In this document: positions 12,078 to 20,997 of the stretch, in pieces | How positions within the stretch are numbered: position 1 is the first letter of the stretch | Layout: the number at the start of each line of letters is the position of its first letter | Source: Zoogloeaceae bacterium | Lineage (GTDB): Bacteria > Pseudomonadota > Gammaproteobacteria > Burkholderiales > Rhodocyclaceae | Assembly: GCA_031288305.1 (NCBI GenBank) | Contig: JAITRP010000175.1 | Coordinates: forward strand, 1 to 38,010 | Length of the DNA: 38,010 bases | Direction of reading: 5' to 3' | The notes under the pieces: model-generated | What the model was told of the DNA's origin: nothing | The model's input: the letters and a program-made list of their open reading frames with translations, nothing else | The model's database searches: none | Made by a program: the position numbers and the translations under genes

Positions 12078-12453
12078 GACGCGGAGGCGAAAAATGAATC
12101 GGAATAGTATATCCCTCTATTGGCTACCTTTTCCGTGCCCTCCTATTTTGGGGTGGCCGAAAAGCCGAGCATGCGAAAACATCTGACCCCCTCATTCGTG
12201 GAAAGCGGTAAGCCACGCAGGATCGATCAGACGCTTAACTCTTTTTCTAGCCAATTGCTGGATAGACCATCTCGGCAACCAAACAGCAGATGAGCCGATG
12301 ATCGTTGACGTGAAAAAGCGCCAAGGTATCCGCATCCTGCCTTCCAACAAAAAATAGCCAGCCTTTCTCCTTGTCCCCACGCTTTTTTGCCGCCATGGAC
12401 TCCTGCCTCGCAACCTCGATTTCCCGGGAAACATAGTTGCGTTTTGCAATGCT

Positions 12454-13152
12454 CTAATTGCGCCAACTCACTTTCACTCGATACGGATGGATGAGCTTTC
12501 GTTCTTTCCATTCGCCATAGTTCAATTGTATTTCAAGATAGTCTCCCTCAGTAAGCAATGCCTTCCAACTGATAGGGGCATAGAACAAATGTGGTTCAGG
12601 GTATGTGATGATCCGACTACTTTTAAGAGAATGGAAAATATGTTGATAAGTACCGCCTGTGATGCCAGGTATTGACAGCGGAATATCACGGTCATATGGA
12701 TAATTGAGGAAAATCCGGCAGATCGGACGGATGGTCTGGGCCGCCCAATGACGATTTGGCCGCACATCGCTTGCGCCATCGGTTCGGCGTTCTTTAGCGC
12801 TCGCTGCGGCAGTCGGCGTCCCATCCGCGTCAGCTACAGGACGTGTATCTCTGAGCACGAGCCGATCCGGGAAACTGGCTGGGAAGCCATCTCTGGTTGA
12901 TACACGTTGTTTTTGCGCACGCTTCACCAATTCGGCTTCGCCTTCGACATCGCAGTTGTCGTTGTGTCCATTTTTCGCGCTAAAGTAGGGACGCACCTTG
13001 TTTTCTAACCGATACGAACAAGGAGTGACAAGGGCGCCGCAGCCCCGGCATTCATAGCCCAATGGATCAACCCGTTCGATGCCCCACAACTGTTCGGCGT
13101 CGATAATTTCCCCTGTACATTTGTCGCGCGCTGATTCCATATCGATCTCCAA
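12454..13152 (-). CDS. Hypothetical protein with N-terminal zinc-ribbon/CoiA-like region (CxxC...HxxxC)
   Basis: ARDKCTGEIIDAEQLWG...YECRGCGALVTPC...VRPYFSAKNGHNDNCD; the open frame continues past the TAG at 12454-12456 to a second TAG at 12247-12249. Confidence 0.6.
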   Translation of the reverse strand: MEIDMESARDKCTGEIIDAEQLWGIERVDPLGYECRGCGALVTPCSYRLENKVRPYFSAKNGHNDNCDVEGEAELVKRAQKQRVSTRDGFPASFPDRLVLRDTRPVADADGTPTAAASAKERRTDGASDVRPNRHWAAQTIRPICRIFLNYPYDRDIPLSIPGITGGTYQHIFHSLKSSRIITYPEPHLFYAPISWKALLTEGDYLEIQLNYGEWKERKLIHPYRVKVSWRN

Positions 13153-13309
13153 CTGGTTTCGATGCTTATATGACGTCCATCATAATGCATAAACATGGAT
13201 TTTGTGGAGACTAATAATATTTGCGCGATTGGCATGGGTTTCCCGCATGCGAGTTTGAGTTCCGGACACGCAACGCCCAACGTCCCGGCATTCGCGGAGG
13301 AATGCCGCC

Positions 13310-13360
13310 GCCTCTCCCGGCGCTGCGCGCCGCCCTCCCCCGCAAGGAGGGAGGGGAAGG
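13310..13360. repeat. GC-rich palindromic dispersed repeat (copy B, short)
   Basis: CCTCTCCCGGCGCTGCGCGCCGCCCTCCCCCGCAAGGAGGGAGGGGAAG, matching parts of copies A and C. Confidence 0.65.
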
Positions 13361-13459
13361 ACGCGTCCGCTCCGTCAACCCTTTCCTCCGCCTTCGTCTT
13401 CTGTCTTCTGCTCCCTTCTGGCGTAGAATCCTGTCTTTACCGTTGATTCCTCATTTCCC

Positions 13460-15514
13460 ATGACCCGCAAAATTCTTGTCACTTCCGCTCTTCCTTACGC
13501 CAATGGCGCGATTCATCTGGGACATCTGGTTGAATACATCCAGACCGACATCTGGGTGCGGTTCCAGAAAATGCGCGGTCATGTGTGCTGGTATGTCTGC
13601 GCCGACGACACGCATGGCACGCCCGTCATGTTGCGCGCCGAAAAGGAAGGCGTTACGCCGGAACAGTTGATCGAACGGGTGCATGACGAACACGCGCGGG
13701 ATTTCGCGGGGTTTGGCGTGAATTTCGACAATTACCACAGCACCCACTCGCCGGAAACCCGCGCATTCTGCGAATTGTTCTACCAGCGCCTGAAGGCGGA
13801 AAAACTGATTGAAGCACGCTGTATCGAGCAGTTCTATGACCCGGTAAAAGCCATGTTTCTGCCGGATCGCTTCATCAAGGGAGAATGCCCAAAGTGCGGC
13901 GCGGCGGATCAGTATGGCGACAACTGCGAAGCTTGCGGCGCGGCCTACGCGCCAACGGAACTGAAGAATCCCTATTCCGCCGTCTCTGGCGCGAAGCCGG
14001 AATTGCGCCATTCCGAGCATTATTTCTTCCGTCTCTCCGATTCGCGCTGCGAGGCTTTCCTGCGCCAATACGCCAGCCGCGCGAGCGGCAGGTTGCAGCC
14101 CGAGGCCGCCAACAAGATGCAGGAATGGCTGGGCGAGGCGGGCGAACATCGCCTGACCGACTGGGACATTTCCCGCGACGCGCCCTATTTCGGCTTTGAA
14201 ATTCCCGGCGCGCCGGGCAAGTTCTTCTACGTCTGGCTGGACGCGCCCATCGGCTACATGGGTTCCTTCAAGAACCTGTGCGCGAAGAAGGGGCTGGATT
14301 TCGACGCCTATTTCCGTCCCGATTCCGACGCCGAGCTGTATCACTTCATCGGCAAGGACATCCTGTATTTCCACGCCCTGTTCTGGCCCGCCGAATTGGC
14401 GCACGCGGGATTCCGCACTCCCACCGGCATTTTCGCGCACGGTTTTTTGACCGTGGACGGCGCGAAGATGTCCAAGTCGCGCGGCACCTTCATCACGGCG
14501 GAAAGCTATCTGCGCCAGGGATTGAACCCGGAATGGCTGCGCTACTACTTCGCCGGCAAGCTGACCAACACCCTGGAAGACCTCGACCTGAACCTGGAAG
14601 ATTTCGTCGCGCGTGTAAATGCCGATCTGATTGGCAAATACGTGAATATCGCCAGCCGCGCCGCCGGGTTCCTCTGCAAGCGTTTCGGCGGCAAGCTGGC
14701 CGCCGCCGACGCCAGCCTGCCCGCCATTCGCGCCATCGTCGAGGCCGCGCCGCGCGTCGCCCAGCTCTACGAGACGCGCGAATTCGCCAAGGCCATGCGC
14801 GAAATCATGGCGCTGGCCGATCAGTCCAATCAGTACGTCGACAGCGTCAAGCCCTGGGAACTGGCAAAACAGGCAAACAAGGAAAGCGAATTGCATCTTG
14901 CCTGCACCCACTGTCTCAACCTGTTTTACCTGCTCACCGTATTCCTGAAGCCGGTGCTGCCCAAGGCGGCAAGACAGGCGGAAGACTTCCTGCGCGTCGC
15001 CCCGCTGACCTGGGAAGACGCCGGGCGCCTGCTGCCCGAGGGGCACGTCATCCACGCCTACCAGCACCTGATGACGCGCATCGACCCGAAACAGGTGGCG
15101 GCGCTGGTGGAAGCCAACAAGGAAGGCATGTCTTCGGCGGCATCCGCCGCCCGCGCGCCGGAAAAACCGGAAAAACCGGAAAAAATCATCAGCATCGACG
15201 ATTTCATGCGAGTGGATCTGCGCGTTGCCCGCGTCGTCGAGGCCAGCGCCGTCGAAGGCGCGGAAAAGCTCGTGCGTCTCCTGCTCGATATTGGCGAGGA
15301 AAAGCCGCGCCAGGTGTTCGCGGGCATAAAGTCCGCCTACGACCCCGCCGCGCTGCAAGGCCGGCTGACGATAATGGCGGCCAACCTCGCGCCGCGCAAG
15401 ATGCGCTTCGGCGCGAGCGAAGGCATGGTGCTTGCCGCCTCCGGCGGCAAAGACAGCGGCATCTACCTCCTTTCCCCGGATTCCGGCGCCATGCCGGGCA
15501 TGCGGGTGAAGTGA
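13460..15514 (+). CDS. metG: Methionyl-tRNA synthetase with C-terminal tRNA-binding domain
   Basis: [25 protein letters not shown] (HIGH-type), zinc knuckles [27 protein letters not shown]-terminal [29 protein letters not shown]. Confidence 0.97.
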   Translation: MTRKILVTSALPYANGAIHLGHLVEYIQTDIWVRFQKMRGHVCWYVCADDTHGTPVMLRAEKEGVTPEQLIERVHDEHARDFAGFGVNFDNYHSTHSPETRAFCELFYQRLKAEKLIEARCIEQFYDPVKAMFLPDRFIKGECPKCGAADQYGDNCEACGAAYAPTELKNPYSAVSGAKPELRHSEHYFFRLSDSRCEAFLRQYASRASGRLQPEAANKMQEWLGEAGEHRLTDWDISRDAPYFGFEIPGAPGKFFYVWLDAPIGYMGSFKNLCAKKGLDFDAYFRPDSDAELYHFIGKDILYFHALFWPAELAHAGFRTPTGIFAHGFLTVDGAKMSKSRGTFITAESYLRQGLNPEWLRYYFAGKLTNTLEDLDLNLEDFVARVNADLIGKYVNIASRAAGFLCKRFGGKLAAADASLPAIRAIVEAAPRVAQLYETREFAKAMREIMALADQSNQYVDSVKPWELAKQANKESELHLACTHCLNLFYLLTVFLKPVLPKAARQAEDFLRVAPLTWEDAGRLLPEGHVIHAYQHLMTRIDPKQVAALVEANKEGMSSAASAARAPEKPEKPEKIISIDDFMRVDLRVARVVEASAVEGAEKLVRLLLDIGEEKPRQVFAGIKSAYDPAALQGRLTIMAANLAPRKMRFGASEGMVLAASGGKDSGIYLLSPDSGAMPGMRVK

Positions 15515-15529
15515 GCCGGGAGAAAACGC

Positions 15530-16120
15530 ATGCGCCGCGGCGCGTCGCTCCCGTTTTTCGCGGGCATTGCCCTGGCGTTCGCGGTTTGCGGCGCGCGCGC
15601 CGGGGAAGCGCCGGAGGCGGCCTGCCGTGACATGGCGGGCGACTATCGGGTCGCCGAGACTTTCGTCGCCAGGGAGTTTCTCCCCCTTGCCCGTGGCGTG
15701 TTGGCGGAAGTGACGGGAGGGCGTGTGAAAGACGATGACGGCCAGTCCGGCGATCCCGTGTTGAGCGTTCGCCTGACGGAGGGCGTGTTCACGATATCGG
15801 CCCTGGACAGGAGCGCTGCGGCAGAAGTGGCGGAGGAGCCGTCGTCTGCCGAATGGCCATGCTGGCTGCAACTAGCCGATTCCACGACCTATATCTCGCG
15901 CGCGGATTTGCGCGAGGCGACCGGCGAACAAGTGGAACAATTGGCGCGCGCCCTGTCGTACCAGTGGTTCGCCAAAGTGACGCCTGAAAGGGCGCGTTCC
16001 CTCGAATATGCCATAATTATTTCCGTGAGCCTGGTTGGCGTGACCAACGGCGCATGGGCATTGATCGTGCCGCTGGAAAGAATCGAGGAGCGCGCTGTCC
16101 GCCAAGATCGGCAGAATTAA
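15530..16120 (+). CDS. Hypothetical secreted protein
   Basis: N-terminal signal-like MRRGASLPFFAGIALAFAVCGARAGEA; begins 15 nt after metG; no family recognised. Confidence 0.6.
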   Translation: MRRGASLPFFAGIALAFAVCGARAGEAPEAACRDMAGDYRVAETFVAREFLPLARGVLAEVTGGRVKDDDGQSGDPVLSVRLTEGVFTISALDRSAAAEVAEEPSSAEWPCWLQLADSTTYISRADLREATGEQVEQLARALSYQWFAKVTPERARSLEYAIIISVSLVGVTNGAWALIVPLERIEERAVRQDRQN

Positions 16121-16195
16121 AACCTTTGCACAAATCGAGTCTGTGTTCTTTTCTGGATCGGGGATAATCCGCTTTTCCCACCGAATGGCATCGAC

Positions 16196-17869
16196 ATGAA
16201 ATTCGCTTTTCACCCCAAGATCCTGGATTGCCTGGCCGATTACGACAGGACGCAGTTCGGCAAGGACGTGGCTTCTGGCGTCACCGTGGGCGTGTTGGCG
16301 CTGCCCTTGGCGATGGCCTTTGCCATCGCCAGCGGCGCGCCGGCGGTTGCCGGCGTCTGGACGGGCATCATCGCCGGCTTTCTCATCTCGCTGTTTGGCG
16401 GTTCAAGGGTGCAGATCGGCGGGCCGACCGGGGCGTTCATTCCCATCGTCTATGGCATCGTCGCCGCGCACGGCCTGGACAACCTGCTGATCGCCACCAT
16501 GCTGGCGGGCTTCTTCTTGCTGGCGATGGGCATTTTCCGCATGGGGCAACTGATACGTTTCATCCCGGTTTCCGTGGTCATCGGCTTTACCAACGGCATT
16601 GCCGTGGTCATCTTCATGTCGCAGATCAAGGACTTCCTGGGGCTGGACATCGCCAAGCTGCCTTCCGGGTTTTTCGGGCAGATCGATACGCTGGCGCATT
16701 CCCTGCATCTCATCGACCCGCCGACGCTGGCGGTTTCCTGCGCGGCCTTCCTGTTTCTGGTGTTCTACAACCGCATGGCGCAAACCCGCGTCCTGGGTTT
16801 TCTGCGCCGCGCGCCTGGCCCGCTCGCCGTGCTGGTGGTGGGCACTGGCCTGACCGCGTTACTGGACGCGCCCGTCAAGACCATCGGCGTGATTCCCCAG
16901 GAGATTCCTTCCCTCGCGCTGCCCAGGCTCTCGCTCGATACCTTGAGCCAGTTGATTTCGCCCGCCATCGCCATCGCGCTTTTGGGCGCGATTGAATCCC
17001 TGCTTTCCGCCCGCGTGGCGGACGCCAGCATCGAGGACACGCACGACCCCAACCAGGAACTGATCGCGCAAGGAGTGGCCAACCTCGCCGCGCCGCTGTT
17101 TGGCGGCTTCGCGGCCACCGGGGCGATTGCCCGCACCGCGACCAACATCCGTTCCGGCGGACGCACCCCCATTGCCGGAATGGTGCACGCGCTGGTGCTG
17201 CTGGCGATTGTGCTCATTCTCGCGCCGCTCGCCCGCCACATTCCCCTGGCGATTCTGTCGGCCATCGTGGTCGTGGTCTCCCTCAACATGTTCGATGTCC
17301 ATGCCTTCAAACGGCTGCGGCATTTTTCCAACAATTACCGGATCATCCTGCTGTCCACCTTCGTCATGACCGTCGTTTTCGGCCTGACGGTGGCAATCGA
17401 ACTGGGCATGGTGCTTTCCTGCCTTTTGTTCATCTATCATATTTCCGAACTCACCCGCATCGAGTCCGTGCCGCTTGCCAGGACATCGGAGACGCGCTAC
17501 ACCGCCAGCGGCAAGCCGCGCATCGCCGCCTGGCGCATTTATGGCTCGCTTTTCTTCGGCGCGGCGAACAAGCTGGAACCCTTGCTGGAGATATCCTCCG
17601 GCGAGCCGGAAATCCTCATCCTGGACGCCCAGACCCTGATCCAACTGGACAGCACCGGATTGGACGCGCTGGAAAACCTGCATGGCAAACTCGCGCGCGG
17701 CAACGCCGTCCTTCTGCTCTCCGGCCTGCATGGACAGCCCGCCGCCATGCTGAAAAAAACCGGCTTCATCGAACGCCTGGGCGCGGAAAACCTTTTCCCC
17801 AACATCATCGCGGCGCTGCGCGCGGCGGAAAAGAGACTGGAAGCGGCGGCGATGGCGCCAGAAACATGA
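16196..17869 (+). CDS. SulP-family inorganic anion transporter with C-terminal STAS domain
   Basis: DVASGVTVGVLALPLAMAFAIASGAPAVAGVWTGIIAG; GGSRVQIGGPTGAFIPIV; C-terminal ILDAQTLIQLDSTGLDALENLH (STAS). Confidence 0.93.
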   Translation: MKFAFHPKILDCLADYDRTQFGKDVASGVTVGVLALPLAMAFAIASGAPAVAGVWTGIIAGFLISLFGGSRVQIGGPTGAFIPIVYGIVAAHGLDNLLIATMLAGFFLLAMGIFRMGQLIRFIPVSVVIGFTNGIAVVIFMSQIKDFLGLDIAKLPSGFFGQIDTLAHSLHLIDPPTLAVSCAAFLFLVFYNRMAQTRVLGFLRRAPGPLAVLVVGTGLTALLDAPVKTIGVIPQEIPSLALPRLSLDTLSQLISPAIAIALLGAIESLLSARVADASIEDTHDPNQELIAQGVANLAAPLFGGFAATGAIARTATNIRSGGRTPIAGMVHALVLLAIVLILAPLARHIPLAILSAIVVVVSLNMFDVHAFKRLRHFSNNYRIILLSTFVMTVVFGLTVAIELGMVLSCLLFIYHISELTRIESVPLARTSETRYTASGKPRIAAWRIYGSLFFGAANKLEPLLEISSGEPEILILDAQTLIQLDSTGLDALENLHGKLARGNAVLLLSGLHGQPAAMLKKTGFIERLGAENLFPNIIAALRAAEKRLEAAAMAPET

Positions 17870-17916
17870 CGCGGCGCGGATTTCTTCGCCGCCATCCCGC
17901 GCGGCTCATCGCCTGG

Positions 17917-18157
17917 GGCGCAATCCAGAGTGGAGGAAAACCTTGCCAAGGGAAGCGCGAGCGCAAACCCCATGCGCTTACCCTCAAGCCCGTCAAAAGC
18001 GAGGGCGTGAGCGCCGCGGCAATCCAGACGGCCTTTTTGCTTGTTTTGCCGTTCCAGAAAACGGAACCGCCGCCTGGATTGCCACGCCGCTGCGCTCCTC
18101 GCTTTTGACGAGACGGGAGCGTGCGCGCACAGGGTTTTCTCCACCTTGGATCGCGCC
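17917..18157. repeat. Long imperfect inverted repeat (arms about 100-120 bp)
   Basis: Left arm GGCGCAATCCAGAGTGGAGGAAAACC...CGTCAAAAGCGAGGGCGTGAGCGCCGCGGCAATCCAGACGGC; reverse complement of right arm GGCGCGATCCAAGGTGGAGAAAACCC...CGTCAAAAGCGAGGAGCGCAGCGGCGTGGCAATCCAGGCGGC. Confidence 0.85.
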
Positions 18158-18351
18158 CTATTGACCGGGTTATCTGTGCAGCCATGCCTCGACATGTTAC
18201 CATGCGCGGCGATCATGCCCAGGCAACAGGCAGGCCTGAAATCCATCCCAGCCAGTGTAGTGTTTCACGCGAAATGAACCTTGTAAGATTCAAGATATTT
18301 GAAGACGGAGCGGACGCTCCTGTCCCCCTGCGGAGCATTCAGTCCGAACAG

Positions 18352-18490
18352 CGGAGGAGGGGAGAAGGGGAAGCGACCGTTCAGCGGTTTTGCCCTTTTG
18401 AACCGCCGCGTCCCCTCTCCCGGCCTTCGGCCACACTCCCCCACAGAGGGGGAGGGGCGGTTCAAGTCCCCTCTCCCGGCGCCGCGCGTC
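18352..18490. repeat. GC-rich palindromic dispersed repeat (copy C)
   Basis: GGGGAGAAGGGGAAGC...TTTTGCCCTTTTGAACCG...CCCTCTCCCGGCCTTCGGCCACACTCCCCCACAGAGGGGGAGG, aligning with the reverse complement of 7793-7921. Confidence 0.75.
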
Positions 18491-18538
18491 ACCCTTGCAT
18501 GCAGCGCCACGCCGGATGGAATGCGCGGGAAGTGTGAA

Positions 18539-19294
18539 ATGCGCCTTGTAGATGCCATGAACTATCCAAGCCAGGGACTCGCTCGCCCGAATCGGGACAG
18601 ACGCGGCAATGCCGCCTTGCGTCAACAGATCGAAAGGGCGATAGCGCGGCAACAACGCGGCTGGATTCTGGGGGTGGGGGGGCGCCCCTGGCTGCTGTCC
18701 CGCACAAAACATTTGACTTCCGTGCTGACCGCCAGTTTTCTGGTGTTGCTGCTTTCCCCGTTATTGTTGGCGATTGCTGTCGCCATCAAGCTGACCAGTC
18801 CCGGCCCCGTGTTTTTCATACAGCAGCGCACCGGATTTCGAGGCCGCCGTTTTGGCATGATCAAGTTTCGCACCATGGTGGTCGAGGCGGAAACGTTGAA
18901 GGATTCGATACGTCACCTGAACAAGTATGGCCCGGATTCGGTGGATTTCAAAATCGACCGTGATCCGCGCGTCACAAGCATTGGCGGCGTCTTGCGTCGC
19001 GCCAGCCTGGACGAATTGCCCAACCTGTTCAATGTGATATGCGGGCAAATGCGCCTGGTCGGCCCGCGTCCGACCTCATTTCACGCGCAAACCTACAAGA
19101 AGCGCCATCTTGGCCGTCTGGGAGTTTATCCCGGCGTTACCGGCCTGTGGCAGATTTCCGGCCGCAGCAACGTGGACTTTGATGACCGGGTAATCATCGA
19201 CCTGCAATACATCGCCCGGCAAAGTCCGTGGCTGGATCTGAAAATTCTGCTCAAAACGCCCTTTGCGGTGCTCAGCGCGCACGGAGCCAGTTGA
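18539..19294 (+). CDS. Undecaprenyl-phosphate sugar phosphotransferase (exopolysaccharide initiating transferase)
   Basis: KLTSPGPVFFIQQRTGFRGRRFGMIKFRTM; RRASLDELPNLFNVICGQMRLVGPRP; PGVTGLWQISGRS; start position uncertain. Confidence 0.92.
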   Translation: MRLVDAMNYPSQGLARPNRDRRGNAALRQQIERAIARQQRGWILGVGGRPWLLSRTKHLTSVLTASFLVLLLSPLLLAIAVAIKLTSPGPVFFIQQRTGFRGRRFGMIKFRTMVVEAETLKDSIRHLNKYGPDSVDFKIDRDPRVTSIGGVLRRASLDELPNLFNVICGQMRLVGPRPTSFHAQTYKKRHLGRLGVYPGVTGLWQISGRSNVDFDDRVIIDLQYIARQSPWLDLKILLKTPFAVLSAHGAS

Positions 19295-19296
19295 CG

Positions 19297-19941
19297 ATGG
19301 ATAGCCCGATCCCCAACGCCTTGCGGATTTTTGCGCCCAGCGAGAGCAATCTTGCCGCCATCGCGCTCGATCAGGATTTGCGCGTGCTGTTGCTCACCTC
19401 GGCGAATGCGGGCAACGGCGTCACGGCCAGCGCCCTGGCCCTGGCCAGCGAACTGGCGCGCAGCAGCCGCACAGCGGTGTTGCTGGCGGACGCCAGTCTG
19501 TCCGCCAACAGCATCACGCGGCGTCTGGCGTTGCAGGAGCGTCCGGGATTCATGGATCTGGTGTTGCCTGGACAGGCGCCCGCCATCGAAGAATGCATCG
19601 TGCAAGTGGAAGGCCTGTCTTGCGACATCATGCCGGCGGGCGTCCATCCACGACATGGCGAACGTCTGGACCCCCAGGGCTTGCGCGATCTGTTCGCGCG
19701 GCTGGGCGAACAGTACCGTTTCGTGGTAATCGACGGCGAGGCGGTATACGCCAGCCCCGATACGCTGACCATCAGCGCCCAGGCCGACGGCGTGGTGCTG
19801 GTTGTGCGCGGCGAGGAAACGCGCTGGGAAGTCGCCCAGGCCGCCGCCCAGCGTCTGACCCAGGCCGGCGCCAAGCTGATTGGCGGCATCTTCAATGCCC
19901 GCAAGTACTATATGCCCAAATGGGTTTACGACCATCTCTGA
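19297..19941 (+). CDS. CpsD/CapB (BY-kinase)-like P-loop protein with degenerate Walker motifs
   Basis: LLLTSANAGNGVTASALALASELA (Walker A Lys replaced), VLLADASLS, FVVIDGEAVYASPDTLTISAQADGVVLVVRGEETR; C-terminal KYYMPKWVYDHL. Confidence 0.8.
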   Translation: MDSPIPNALRIFAPSESNLAAIALDQDLRVLLLTSANAGNGVTASALALASELARSSRTAVLLADASLSANSITRRLALQERPGFMDLVLPGQAPAIEECIVQVEGLSCDIMPAGVHPRHGERLDPQGLRDLFARLGEQYRFVVIDGEAVYASPDTLTISAQADGVVLVVRGEETRWEVAQAAAQRLTQAGAKLIGGIFNARKYYMPKWVYDHL

Positions 19942-19956
19942 CGACGGACAAGCAAA

Positions 19957-20997
19957 ATGATGAAGATTTCCGCTCTGTCATTTTCGCCGCTGCGCGTGAT
20001 CGTTCTGGCCGTCTGCGCCGCAATCCTCGCGGGCTGCGGCGCGACGGCCTTCGACATGCCGGTGCGGATCGTCACCGCGCCCGCCGAGCAGTCGCAGGCC
20101 AGCGAACTCATTCCCATCAAACAGGCGCTGCGGCCGCAGGATGTCCTGGATGTCATTTTCCACCTCGACACCGCTACCCGTGACGCCTATCGCATCCAGC
20201 CCGGCGACCAGGTGGATCTGTGGTTCCTGACCGCTGAAGAATTCAGCGGCTCCCGGATGGTGATGCCGGACGGCACGCTCATGCTGCCTTACGTCGGCTC
20301 GGTACGGGTTGGCGGCATGACCGTCGTGGATGCCCAGCAATTGATCCAGGAAAAATTCACGCGTTTGCTCAGGCATCCCGAAATCGTGTTTTCCGTGTCG
20401 CGTCCGTGGGCGCAACTGGAGAACCTGCGCCAATCCTTGCAGCATCCGTTGACCGGCATGAGCCGGGAAATCGCCGTGAGCGCCGATGGCCGCGCCAGTT
20501 TTCCGCTGCTGGGCGCCATTGCCTTGCAGGGAATGAGCATCGACGAACTGACGCAAACCCTGAACGAACGCTATGCCGAATTGCCGGGACAGATTCGCGT
20601 CGATGTGCTGCTGAAATCCACGGTCGCCAATCAAATCTTCGTGCTGGGCGCGGTAAACCAGCCGGGCGCCTACCCGATTCGCCGTCCGGTTTCCGTGCTG
20701 GAAGCCTTGTCCATGGCGCGCGGCACGCCAATCGGCGCGCGCCTGGATTCAGTGATCATCATGCGCCGCCAGGGCAACCAGGTGGAAGCGCGCCGCTATG
20801 ACGTAAAGAAGGCGCTTGATGGCGACGCCGAACAGTTTGCCTATCTGCAAGCGGATGACCTGATTTACGTGCCCAAAACCTACCTGACCAGGATTGGCGA
20901 AATCAGTCGCCAGCTTGCGGAAACCGTGTTGTTCAATGGCGTCGGCTACAGCTTTACCTATCGTGTCGATCACAAGGAAAGCGAAAATTACCCATGA
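19957..20997 (+). CDS. Wza-like outer-membrane polysaccharide export lipoprotein
   Basis: Lipobox-like AILAGC; YRIQPGDQVDLWFLTAEEFSGSRMVMPDGTLMLPYVGSVRVGGMTVVDAQQLI; SLBB-like FVLGAVNQPGAYPI. Confidence 0.9.
   Translation: MMKISALSFSPLRVIVLAVCAAILAGCGATAFDMPVRIVTAPAEQSQASELIPIKQALRPQDVLDVIFHLDTATRDAYRIQPGDQVDLWFLTAEEFSGSRMVMPDGTLMLPYVGSVRVGGMTVVDAQQLIQEKFTRLLRHPEIVFSVSRPWAQLENLRQSLQHPLTGMSREIAVSADGRASFPLLGAIALQGMSIDELTQTLNERYAELPGQIRVDVLLKSTVANQIFVLGAVNQPGAYPIRRPVSVLEALSMARGTPIGARLDSVIIMRRQGNQVEARRYDVKKALDGDAEQFAYLQADDLIYVPKTYLTRIGEISRQLAETVLFNGVGYSFTYRVDHKESENYP

Noticed and set aside
13451-15871. 806-aa ORF antisense to metG
   Set aside because: Shadow ORF produced by GC-rich codon bias opposite an unmistakable MetG; no recognisable motifs in its translation.
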